Assembly (NCBI GenBank): GCA_026195755.1
Contig: JAPHRL010000292.1
Span: forward strand, 1-5,568
Direction of reading: 5' to 3'
Source: Kangiella sp.
GTDB lineage: Bacteria > Pseudomonadota > Gammaproteobacteria > Enterobacterales > Kangiellaceae
Length of the DNA stretch: 5,568 nt
In this document: piece after piece, positions 1 to 5,568 of the stretch
How the letters are laid out: every line of letters begins with the position of its first letter
Position numbering within the stretch: the first letter of the stretch is position 1
Translations under genes and position numbers: made by a program
Notes under the pieces: model-generated
What the model was told of the DNA's origin: nothing
Database searches by the model: none
The model's input: only the letters and a program-made list of their open reading frames with translations

Positions 1-121
1 CACATTGGTCTGCCCCTACCTGGTGTTTTGGGTTTGCTTTGAGCTTGTAAACTACAAATTGATACATGCAGAAAATTCATATTTGCCTAAACCTTTGCTA
101 AAGTGCTAAACGCGTCTCAAA

Positions 122-145
122 AATAATCATAATAATCACATTATT
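122..145. repeat. AT-rich tandem 9-mer and overlapping inverted repeat upstream of the zinc-finger gene
   Basis: Two adjacent 9-mers, AATAATCAT (122-130) and AATAATCAC (131-139), differ only in the last base. The second overlaps a perfect inverted repeat, AATAAT-CAC-ATTATT (131-145). The element lies about 30 bases before the start codon, next to a TATAAA stretch (148-153) that could be a -10 box but has no good -35 at normal spacing. It could be an operator or simply AT-rich leader sequence. Nothing else in positions 1-173 could be identified. Confidence 0.3.
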
Positions 146-162
146 CTTATAAATTGATGTTC

Positions 163-167
163 AAGGA
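163..167 (+). promoter_or_regulatory. Ribosome binding site of the zinc-finger membrane protein gene
   Basis: AAGGA sits 6 bases before the ATG at 174. It is a good Shine-Dalgarno match at normal spacing and supports that start. The encoded protein then begins directly with the cysteine-rich zinc-binding segment. Confidence 0.75.
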
Positions 168-173
168 CTGGCT

Positions 174-1619
174 ATGAACTGTAAATATCACCTACATAAA
201 AAAGCTCTATGGCATTGTAATCACTGCGATACCCCTTTCTGTATTGACTGTTGCGATGTTGAGCCCGGCATGCACTCACCGCGCTGTTTATTGTGTCGTA
301 ATAATATGGATTCTTATGGTATTAGCGACCATGTCGAACCGTTCTGGAATAAACTCGGACTTTTTAACGGCTATCCTTTTCAAAAAAATGCTATGAGTTT
401 TTTGGGGATCTTCATGGCAATTGCCTTTGTGGTAGGAATTATTAATAGCGTTATTCCTATCTGGTTGATTAATGTAATACTCAAGGTGATGTTGTTTTCT
501 GTAGGCATCACTTATGTATTCAGTGTACTAACCAAGGTGGCCCGAGGTGAATTTGATGCGCCGAGTCAAGAGGAGGTGACGCTCAACAACTCTAATGACA
601 TGACCGGTAAGGTATTAGGTCTTTATTTAACGCTGATTGGTATGGGTTTTTTGATTACCATGTCTGCGGGAGGTACAGGGTTATTAATATTTGTGGCAGC
701 TTTAGGCTTCTTCTTTCCGGCCATGATGATTAATCTGGGAATGGCAAAAGACATCGGCGCAGCTATCAATCCATCTGATCTATTTAGGACTGTCACAGGA
801 ATTGGTTGGCCATATTTACTATTGGTTCTGTTTGTTTATCTGATTAGTGCTGGTTTGGAGTTTGCACAAAGCACTATCTATTTTTGGCTACCTGAGTTCA
901 TTTCTTATCCACTGATTTACGGTGCTTTAGCATTCTTCTATCTTATGATGTTCAGTATGTTTGGTTACGTGGTTTACCAATATCACGCTGAGCTAGGCTA
1001 CGGTATTGATGCCGAGCAGATTATGAATAATGAAAACGTTCAGCAGGTTGCTGAACTTCGAAAGTTGGCACATGCCGATGTGTATATTCAAGAAGGACGC
1101 TTTGATGATGCCGAAGCGGCCTTGTATGAGACCGCTGAAAATCCTCAATACAGTTCACAAGCATTAGAACGTTTAATTAAATTAAACATAGCTCGAAACA
1201 ATCCGGTAGCAACGGTTAAAGCGGCGCGTGCTTACTACGATCAGAACGATTTATTTAGACATGCACCGAAAGCTTTGGCTTTGTATCAGGAAATTGATTC
1301 TTTTGAACCACGTTTTAAGCCGATGAATGCTAATGCGCGAGCAGTTTTGATTGACGCGATTAGAAATCCTAAATTGTTACCTGTAGTTGAAAAGCTGACC
1401 GCCGATATGCAGGACAAACTGCGACAAGATCCTGATCTGGCAAAAGCACTTTCTGCGGAAGCTAAGTTTTATGCCGAAGTGATGAATGATGATGATAAGG
1501 CAATTGATTTGCTGAAAAACCTACTCCAACAATTTCCACACGGCAGCCATAAAATTGAAGCCGAAAAACTGTTAGGTGTTTGTATGAACATGAAACAAAC
1601 ATTAAGTCCTAATACATAG
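174..1619 (+). CDS. B-box-like zinc-finger, six-helix membrane protein with C-terminal TPR-like domain
   Basis: 481 residues; no named family was recognised, so the function is unknown. Residues 3-41 form a cysteine/histidine cluster (C3, H6, C15, C18, C23, C26, H34, C38, C41) with the spacing of a B-box-type zinc finger plus a closing CxxC, probably binding two zinc ions. About six hydrophobic helices follow, near 75-95, 97-119, 145-163, 166-190, 211-229 and 247-270. Residues about 285-470 are hydrophilic and helical with TPR-like character (for example GRFDDAEAALY at 308-318 and a final LLQQFP...EAEKLL at 450-467). An even helix count would put the finger and the tail on the same side, probably the cytoplasm. 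There is no signal peptide. The gene has a good ribosome binding site and converges on the rhomboid gene, with a terminator between them. Its tail appears related to the rhomboid tail. It could be an adaptor or scaffold presenting partners to a membrane process; that role is inferred. Confidence 0.85.
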   Translation: MNCKYHLHKKALWHCNHCDTPFCIDCCDVEPGMHSPRCLLCRNNMDSYGISDHVEPFWNKLGLFNGYPFQKNAMSFLGIFMAIAFVVGIINSVIPIWLINVILKVMLFSVGITYVFSVLTKVARGEFDAPSQEEVTLNNSNDMTGKVLGLYLTLIGMGFLITMSAGGTGLLIFVAALGFFFPAMMINLGMAKDIGAAINPSDLFRTVTGIGWPYLLLVLFVYLISAGLEFAQSTIYFWLPEFISYPLIYGALAFFYLMMFSMFGYVVYQYHAELGYGIDAEQIMNNENVQQVAELRKLAHADVYIQEGRFDDAEAALYETAENPQYSSQALERLIKLNIARNNPVATVKAARAYYDQNDLFRHAPKALALYQEIDSFEPRFKPMNANARAVLIDAIRNPKLLPVVEKLTADMQDKLRQDPDLAKALSAEAKFYAEVMNDDDKAIDLLKNLLQQFPHGSHKIEAEKLLGVCMNMKQTLSPNT

Positions 1620-1638
1620 TGTGTTTTATGTACATGCT

Positions 1639-1678
1639 AAAAGCGCTACAGGATCAACCCTCCTGTAGCGCTTTTTTT
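1639..1678. terminator. Strong shared terminator between convergent genes
   Basis: A perfect 15-bp stem, AAAAGCGCTACAGGA (1639-1653) with TCCTGTAGCGCTTTT (1661-1675), encloses a 7-base loop and runs into a T tract ending at 1678. It is a textbook Rho-independent terminator for the plus-strand zinc-finger gene, whose stop is 20 bases upstream. Read on the minus strand, the same stem ends in TTTT and then AGCAT, so it can plausibly also terminate the rhomboid transcript, with a weaker U tract. The loop holds the rhomboid stop codon (1654-1656), and the right arm encodes its last residues. Confidence 0.9.
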
Positions 1679-3129
1679 GCTTCTTGCCCTGCAAAAGTAT
1701 CGGGGTACTTTTGGCTAATAAATCCGAGAACTTTCTGCTTGCCCTGCCAATCACCATTTTGACCTGCCGCGAAAGCAAAGTGCAACAGCAGATCGGGTAG
1801 TTTTTCTAAATCACTATAGTGCTGAACCAACAACGAGATAATGGGTTTAATTGGCTCAGTCTTTTTGTGGCGAACCTGCTTACGGGAATAGTCCAATAAA
1901 ATACTGGCTGGGATTGGTTTAAAACCAACGCCATTATGTCTCAGGTCGGTTAAGCACTGCTCTGCGAGAGAGGATAGTGAGTCGTTGTGAACCGAAGCCT
2001 GCATGATGTCGGCACATAACTTGGTATAACGGGTAGATTCTGGAGAGGTTTTCTCTAAGTTGTAAAGCCGATTTAAAACGTCTTTATTGTGCGGCTGTTC
2101 GTGCAGTATGGCATAAAAGTGAGTTTTGGCTTGTTCAAAGTTCAGGTTCTGTGTGGCTGAAAGTCCATTGCGGTAATGAGCATCAATGCTTGCTGCTTTA
2201 TCATCGTGTACTGGAACATCAATAAATTCGGAAGTATTGTCAGCGGCAACCGAGCCAGGATTGAATCTGAACATTTTAAGTAGCCAGACACAGATGGCGC
2301 CACCGAGTAATCCGCCAAAGTGAGCCATATAGGCAACATTGTCATTGCTCATACTGTCTTGCACCACTTCCTTTGCTAGCCAATAAAATAAGACTAATGC
2401 TGCAGGCAATCGAACATAGTTAAAAATCACAAAAACCCAGTAAAAATAGCGGATACTCTTTAGTCCATACCAGGCGGCGAATCCACCCATCAGGCCAGCA
2501 ATGGCACCTGACGCGCCGACCAGGGGAACGAATTTATCATCTGTAGTGATGGCAAAGAAGGTTACGGCTGCTAATCCAGACAGGATGTAAGTGGTGAACA
2601 TTTTGGTACGACCCATCAAAAGTTCAAGGTTGTAGCCGAAGAGAAACAAAAAGATCATGTTGCCAATCAAGTGACCAATATCGCCATGCATAAACATATG
2701 GGTAAAGGCAGTAAATAGACTGGGATCAGAAGGAAAGAAGGCGTATTGAAAAAGAGATGCTTCACTAAGAATGGATTCTAGTTTGTCTCGCTTTTTGCGC
2801 CATTCGGTAGAGTAATCCGAACGAGACTTAATGTATTTTGAAAATTTCTGATCGAGTAAAATCGATTGCACTAAATATTCTTTGGGGGTATTAGGATTAC
2901 TGAGTGCGTCATAAAGATCGCCTCTTTCTTCTAATGAGTAATCCTCAAGCGCCTGCCGCTCAAAGCTCATCATGTCTTGTTCAATATAAAACTCTATCCC
3001 CTGGTAGAAGATATCATTATCTTTAGTCTGTAATGAAAAATAGGCTAAGACATTGATTAGAATAATCAATATAGTCAGGATTGGCGGATTTTGCTTCGAA
3101 ATGCGATTTTCGGCTGGTATTAGTAGCAT
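1654..3129 (-). CDS. Rhomboid family intramembrane serine protease with long helical C-terminal tail
   Basis: 491 residues. Rhomboids cleave membrane-spanning segments of other proteins inside the inner membrane. Catalytic features are all visible: GASG at 205-208 (nucleophile S207), H270 in MAHFGG (268-273) on the last core helix, and the helix-2 motif with H144, H148, H153 and N157, where N157 is the expected oxyanion residue. Helix 1 spans about 17-33 after a short MLLIPAENRI N-terminus. Helices 1 and 2 are separated by a charged insert of about 90 residues (35-125). The core ends near 287. Residues about 313-490 are a soluble helical, TPR-like tail. The total is far longer than a minimal bacterial rhomboid such as GlpG (276 residues). 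The start lacks a clear Shine-Dalgarno, but no better in-frame start preserves helix 1. The last codons overlap the terminator shared with the convergent zinc-finger gene. The substrate is unknown. A neighbouring membrane protein, including the zinc-finger protein, is possible but unproven. Confidence 0.93.
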   Translation of the reverse strand: MLLIPAENRISKQNPPILTILIILINVLAYFSLQTKDNDIFYQGIEFYIEQDMMSFERQALEDYSLEERGDLYDALSNPNTPKEYLVQSILLDQKFSKYIKSRSDYSTEWRKKRDKLESILSEASLFQYAFFPSDPSLFTAFTHMFMHGDIGHLIGNMIFLFLFGYNLELLMGRTKMFTTYILSGLAAVTFFAITTDDKFVPLVGASGAIAGLMGGFAAWYGLKSIRYFYWVFVIFNYVRLPAALVLFYWLAKEVVQDSMSNDNVAYMAHFGGLLGGAICVWLLKMFRFNPGSVAADNTSEFIDVPVHDDKAASIDAHYRNGLSATQNLNFEQAKTHFYAILHEQPHNKDVLNRLYNLEKTSPESTRYTKLCADIMQASVHNDSLSSLAEQCLTDLRHNGVGFKPIPASILLDYSRKQVRHKKTEPIKPIISLLVQHYSDLEKLPDLLLHFAFAAGQNGDWQGKQKVLGFISQKYPDTFAGQEAKKALQEG

Positions 3130-3257
3130 TGTTTGTAATTATTGATATCCCTCAAAGGACTTACTCTAACTGATTTTATAAGCATTGTTAAAAATAAATT
3201 AACCCTTTTCCGCAAAGCGACCGTTTGTATTAGTGAACAACAAAGCTTAAAAAGCAA

Positions 3258-3263
3258 AGGAGA
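3258..3263 (+). promoter_or_regulatory. Ribosome binding site of the TonB-family gene
   Basis: AGGAGA lies 5 bases before the ATG at 3269, a strong Shine-Dalgarno. It settles this start, which leads directly into the N-terminal membrane anchor. It also argues against the overlapping frame that opens at 3142. Confidence 0.8.
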
Positions 3264-3268
3264 AGGGT

Positions 3269-3880
3269 ATGAAAATAATCAGCGCAAGTTTTTTAGGGTT
3301 TATCGTAGCCGGCGTGCTAATTTTTCTGATGAGTCAGCTGATTGGTAGTGGTGAGCAGGAAACACAACCTAAAGAAACAGTTCAGATCGATAATACTTCG
3401 CTACCACCTGAAAAAACTGAGCCTAGATCCCGGCCACAGGAACCGCAGCCACCAGCGGTAGCTCCTTCCGCAGGAAAGGCGTTGCCAATACGGCCATCAA
3501 TTGTGGATACCGCAGAAATTCCGACTGTTGATATCCAGCCTTTTGAAGTGGCAATGACGGGGCCTATTGGTATTCCCAGCCCTCATCAGCTTTTGGATAG
3601 CAGAAGTGCTATGCCGCTCTATCAAGCCCAACCGAACTACCCAATTGGCCCAGCAAGCCAAGGTATTGAAGGTTGGGTGCTTTTGCAGTACGACGTGGAT
3701 ACCAGCGGCACTCTATCAAATATTAAAGTGATGGACTCCCAGCCAAGGCGCACTTTTGACCGAGAAGCCGTTACTGCATTAAAGAAATGGAAGTTCAGAC
3801 CAGCGATGGATAATGGGCAGCCAATGTCGGTTAAAGGTCAGACGGTGAAGATTGAGTTTAATCTGGAGCAGGAGTTATGA
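3269..3880 (+). CDS. TonB family energy transducer (TonB2-like)
   Basis: 203 residues with the classic TonB layout. One N-terminal membrane anchor (about 5-25) is followed by a proline/glutamate-rich periplasmic linker (about 34-75, including the PQEPQPPAVAP stretch) and a C-terminal TonB domain (about 118-200). The hallmark is YPIGPASQGIEGWV (124-137), then a VDTSGTL turn (143-149) and the EAVTALKKWKFRPA segment (166-179). TonB proteins couple the proton motive force, through ExbB and ExbD, to outer-membrane receptors for iron chelates, vitamin B12 and similar substrates. The anchor lacks the histidine of the E. coli TonB SxxxH motif and looks more like the short TonB2 type of Vibrio and Pseudomonas relatives. 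No exbB, exbD or receptor gene is adjacent. The gene is divergent from the rhomboid gene across 139 bases and is followed by a REP doublet. The exact receptor, or a role other than uptake, cannot be told from the sequence. Confidence 0.88.
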   Translation: MKIISASFLGFIVAGVLIFLMSQLIGSGEQETQPKETVQIDNTSLPPEKTEPRSRPQEPQPPAVAPSAGKALPIRPSIVDTAEIPTVDIQPFEVAMTGPIGIPSPHQLLDSRSAMPLYQAQPNYPIGPASQGIEGWVLLQYDVDTSGTLSNIKVMDSQPRRTFDREAVTALKKWKFRPAMDNGQPMSVKGQTVKIEFNLEQEL

Positions 3881-3894
3881 GGTCAACCAAGTCG

Positions 3895-3968
3895 TTGTAG
3901 GGTGCGTCGTGACGCACCGCTTCTAAGTATTTTTTGAGTTATTCGGTGCGTCACGACGCACCCTACAA
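3895..3968. repeat. REP doublet (REPIN/BIME-like) between convergent gene ends
   Basis: A perfect 25-bp inverted repeat (3895-3919 and 3944-3968) flanks a 24-base spacer. Each arm is itself palindromic: GGTGCGTCGTGACGCACC (3901-3918) and its reverse complement (3945-3962). Each palindrome is headed on its outer side by GTAG (3897-3900 on plus; 3963-3966 as CTAC). This GTAG-plus-hairpin form is the established signature of REP elements mobilised in trans by REP-associated tyrosine transposases (RAYTs), and two such units facing each other make a REPIN. It starts 15 bases after the TonB-family stop and ends 24 bases before the phosphofructokinase stop, a typical REP location. It may act as a terminator or mRNA stabiliser for either gene, but no U tract follows. 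No transposase lies in the window. Confidence 0.85.
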
Positions 3969-3992
3969 GAGAGAAATTAGATCAATACTAAC

Positions 3993-5258
3993 CTAAATCT
4001 TGAACTTGGTTTTAAGCTTCTTTTTCACTAATTCATTTTTAAGCTCAACATACTGCGGCAAGCCATTTTTGTATGGCGGGTATGACTCGCCCTGAATCAG
4101 TGGCTGTAGATATTGGCGGCATTCTTCGGTGATACCAAAGCCGTCGCGGGTAATGTAGCTGCGTGGCATCATCTTTTCCACATTGGCTACATCGGCTAAT
4201 TTGGCTTCGCCAATCGTCCAACTGTATTTCTTGGTTTTCTTGCGCACGATAGTTGGCATCACAGCGTTTTTACCGGCATCAGCGAATTCAACAGCGGCTT
4301 TACCTACGGCATAAGCCTGATCAACGTCCGTTGCAGAAGCAATATGGCGCGCAGCGCGTTGCAGATAATCAGATACTGCCCAATGATATTTGTAGCCAAG
4401 CTCATCTTTAATCATGTTGGCAACAACCGGCGCAACGCCGCCCAATTGTTTGTGGCCAAAGGCATCGGTAGTGCCTGCGTCAGCCAGGAAAGTCCCATCT
4501 TTATAAGCCGTACCTTCTGAAACCACAATCGCGCAGTAACCGAATTTCTTAACGGTGCGATCTACTTTCTTGAGGAATTTCTCTTTGTTGAAAGCAATTT
4601 CCGGGAACAGGATGATGTGCGGTGCGTCGCCTTCCTTTTCGCAAGCTAAACCACCAGCCGCTGCAATCCAACCAGCGTGACGGCCCATCACTTCCATCAC
4701 GAACACCTTAGTCGAAGTTTCTGCCATCGACTTAACATCGAAAGCCGCTTCGCGAATGGACACAGCAACATATTTGGCCACTGAGCCGAAGCCTGGGCAG
4801 TTGTCGGTAATCGGTAAATCGTTATCAACGGTTTTAGGAATGCCGATACAGGTAATCGGGTAACCCATGGTTTCACTTAACTGAGATACCTTGTGTGCGG
4901 TATCCTGCGAATCGCCGCCACCATTGTAGAAGAAATAGCGAATATCATGCGCCTTGAATACTTCGATTAGTCGCTCGTACTCAGCTTTGTTTTCTTCAAT
5001 GCTTTTTAATTTATGGCGGCAGGAACCGAAAGCACCCGATGGGGTGAACTTAAGGCCAGCAATATCTTTTTTCGATTCTTTACTGGTATCAATCAGCTCT
5101 TCGCGTAAAGCGCCGATAATGCCGTTTTTACCGGCATACATCTTGCCAATGTTTTTTGACGTGCGTGCTGTTTCAATCACACCACACGCAGTTGCGTTGA
5201 TTACTGCCGTTACGCCACCGGATTGGGCATAAAAAGCGTTGTATTTTTTCTTAGCCAT
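3993..5258 (-). CDS. pfp: Pyrophosphate-type 6-phosphofructokinase (diphosphate--fructose-6-phosphate 1-phosphotransferase)
   Basis: 421 residues from the MAKKK start. The enzyme interconverts fructose 6-phosphate and fructose 1,6-bisphosphate in the cytoplasm. PPi-using forms are reversible and serve both glycolysis and gluconeogenesis. Motifs in order: AQSGGVTAVINA (11-22) at the phosphoryl-donor loop, GGGDSQDT (113-120), GIPKTVDNDLP (139-149) with the catalytic aspartates, MGRHAG (191-196) for sugar-phosphate binding, and SEGT (247-250). An aspartate at the second position of the GGxD site, and lysine in PKTVDND where ATP enzymes have glycine (PGTIDND), both point to PPi rather than ATP. 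The site reads GGGDS where other PPi enzymes have GGDDS or GGNDS. The start is set by GAGGA (5265-5269), 6 bases upstream; an in-frame ATG 13 codons earlier (5297) would place that site inside the gene. The stop is TAG. The gene is divergent from mpl. Donor specificity is inferred, not shown. Confidence 0.92.
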   Translation of the reverse strand: MAKKKYNAFYAQSGGVTAVINATACGVIETARTSKNIGKMYAGKNGIIGALREELIDTSKESKKDIAGLKFTPSGAFGSCRHKLKSIEENKAEYERLIEVFKAHDIRYFFYNGGGDSQDTAHKVSQLSETMGYPITCIGIPKTVDNDLPITDNCPGFGSVAKYVAVSIREAAFDVKSMAETSTKVFVMEVMGRHAGWIAAAGGLACEKEGDAPHIILFPEIAFNKEKFLKKVDRTVKKFGYCAIVVSEGTAYKDGTFLADAGTTDAFGHKQLGGVAPVVANMIKDELGYKYHWAVSDYLQRAARHIASATDVDQAYAVGKAAVEFADAGKNAVMPTIVRKKTKKYSWTIGEAKLADVANVEKMMPRSYITRDGFGITEECRQYLQPLIQGESYPPYKNGLPQYVELKNELVKKKLKTKFKI

Positions 5259-5264
5259 TATGTT

Positions 5265-5269
5265 TCCTC
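5265..5269 (-). promoter_or_regulatory. Ribosome binding site deciding the phosphofructokinase start
   Basis: On the minus strand GAGGA lies 6 bases before the ATG at 5258. The alternative in-frame ATG at 5297 has no comparable site, and the extra 13 residues it would add do not resemble the family N-terminus. The MAKKK start is therefore preferred. Confidence 0.75.
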
Positions 5270-5359
5270 GTAAAGCTTGTGCTATTGGGCTGCTCATTCG
5301 ATATTGCGCCGCAAAATTGACGCGATTTTACCTTATTTCGAGAATTATCGCTTCAATAG

Positions 5360-5388
5360 ATGACGGATTTTTCTGCTTCGCTTATGAT
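5360..5388 (+). promoter_or_regulatory. Candidate sigma-70 promoter for mpl
   Basis: ATGACG (5360-5365; 4 of 6 to the -35 consensus) and TATGAT (5383-5388; 5 of 6 to the -10) are separated by 17 bases. Transcription would start near 5395, leaving a leader of about 26 bases before the mpl ATG. A second weaker pair, TTGACG (5317-5322) with GAGAAT (5340-5345), also at 17-base spacing, is an alternative. These are consensus matches only. Confidence 0.35.
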
Positions 5389-5420
5389 TATCCCCACATC
5401 TTAGAAACAACATCGATAAC

Positions 5421-5568
5421 ATGCATATTCATATTCTTGGCATTTGCGGCACTTTTATGGGCGGGATTGCCTTGCTGGCGAAACAGCGCGGTATTTCAGT
5501 CAGTGGTAGTGATCAGAATGTTTATCCGCCGATGAGCACTCAGCTGGAAGAGCAGGGGATTGAGCTGA
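5421..5568 (+). CDS. mpl: UDP-N-acetylmuramate:L-alanyl-gamma-D-glutamyl-meso-diaminopimelate ligase, N-terminal part (cut by window edge)
   Basis: The first 49 codons are present and the frame is still open at the right edge. Mpl is a cytoplasmic ATP-dependent ligase that joins the recycled tripeptide L-Ala-gamma-D-Glu-meso-DAP to UDP-MurNAc, returning murein turnover products to peptidoglycan synthesis. The visible part is the Rossmann-like UDP-MurNAc-binding start: MHIHILGICGTFMGGIALLA (1-20) with its glycine-rich loop, then SGSD (28-31), NVYPPMS (33-39) and a QGIEL end (45-49). These match the E. coli Mpl N-terminus almost residue for residue, from memory of that protein. The full protein should be about 450 residues. 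No clear Shine-Dalgarno precedes the ATG, but the conserved N-terminus fixes the start. The TGA-looking bases at the very end of the window are out of frame. The gene is divergent from the phosphofructokinase across 162 bases. Confidence 0.93.
   Translation, partial: MHIHILGICGTFMGGIALLAKQRGISVSGSDQNVYPPMSTQLEEQGIEL

Noticed and set aside
1..110. Short open stretches at the left edge (for example a frame ending in a stop at 42, and one ending near 108), and a minus-strand ATG at 5 with a purine-rich stretch before it.
   Set aside because: The peptides are too short and resemble no family. The minus-strand start would leave only two bases in the window. An upstream gene end or divergent gene start cannot be supported.
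2142..2345. 67-codon minus-strand frame inside the rhomboid gene.
   Set aside because: It lies in another frame of a well-supported rhomboid coding region, with no ribosome binding site or recognisable domain.
3175..3180. Minus-strand TATAAA as -10 box of the rhomboid gene.
   Set aside because: No acceptable -35 hexamer lies at 16-18 bases, so the promoter call would rest on six AT-rich bases.
3187..3203. GTTAA-AAATAAA-TTAAC inverted repeat between the divergent rhomboid and TonB-family genes, considered as an operator or Fur-like site.
   Set aside because: The arms are only 5 bp, AT-rich, and do not match the Fur consensus. Such repeats are common by chance in this composition.
3142..3348. 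68-codon plus-strand frame overlapping the TonB-family start.
   Set aside because: The strong ribosome binding site and membrane anchor belong to the frame starting at 3269. This frame encodes nothing recognisable and merely reads across the intergenic region.
3895..3968. CRISPR repeat pair or a plain Rho-independent terminator as the explanation of the long inverted repeat.
   Set aside because: The copies are inverted rather than direct, there are only two, and neither strand shows a U tract after the stem. The GTAG-headed palindromes fit REP elements better.
4954..5232. 92-codon plus-strand frame opposite the phosphofructokinase gene.
   Set aside because: It is antisense to conserved coding sequence, an expected shadow frame.
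5325..5330. Minus-strand TAAAAT as -10 box of the phosphofructokinase gene.
   Set aside because: The best -35-like TTGAAG is 20 bases away, too far for a confident promoter.
5239..5535. 98-codon plus-strand frame spanning the pfp-mpl intergenic region and the mpl start.
   Set aside because: It overlaps mpl in a different frame. The mpl frame from 5421 is clearly the conserved one.

Overview
The window looks like chromosomal DNA from a gammaproteobacterium. The base composition is moderately AT-rich by eye. The evidence is the start of mpl, which closely resembles the E. coli protein, together with a TonB2-like energy transducer, a pyrophosphate-type phosphofructokinase and a GTAG-headed REP doublet. 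The genus cannot be fixed from this sequence. A marine Kangiella- or Oceanospirillales-like organism would fit, but that is a guess.

Layout from left to right. Positions 1-173 hold no convincing gene, only an AT-rich leader with a small tandem/inverted repeat and a ribosome binding site. Positions 174-1619 (+) encode a six-helix membrane protein with an N-terminal B-box-like zinc finger and a C-terminal TPR-like tail. Facing it, 1654-3129 (-) encodes a rhomboid intramembrane serine protease that also has a helical tail. The two genes converge on one strong hairpin terminator, whose loop and one arm contain the stop and last codons of the rhomboid gene. Divergent from the rhomboid gene, 3269-3880 (+) encodes a TonB-family protein without ExbB/ExbD beside it. 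Positions 3895-3968 are a perfect 25-bp inverted repeat made of two REP palindromes (a REPIN-like doublet), placed between the 3' ends of the TonB gene and the next gene. Positions 3993-5258 (-) encode a PPi-type 6-phosphofructokinase. Divergent from it, mpl (murein tripeptide ligase) begins at 5421 and runs off the right edge.

How the parts relate. The most interesting signal is that the zinc-finger membrane protein and the convergent rhomboid protease share a collinear C-terminal region of about 160 residues, with matching landmarks at near-identical spacing. This suggests a paired membrane system built on a common cytosolic helical-repeat module, one partner carrying a zinc finger and the other a protease. 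Its function is unknown. The phosphofructokinase and mpl are housekeeping genes. Their divergent arrangement recalls the fbp-mpl pair of E. coli, with a reversible PPi-dependent enzyme in the place of fructose-1,6-bisphosphatase.
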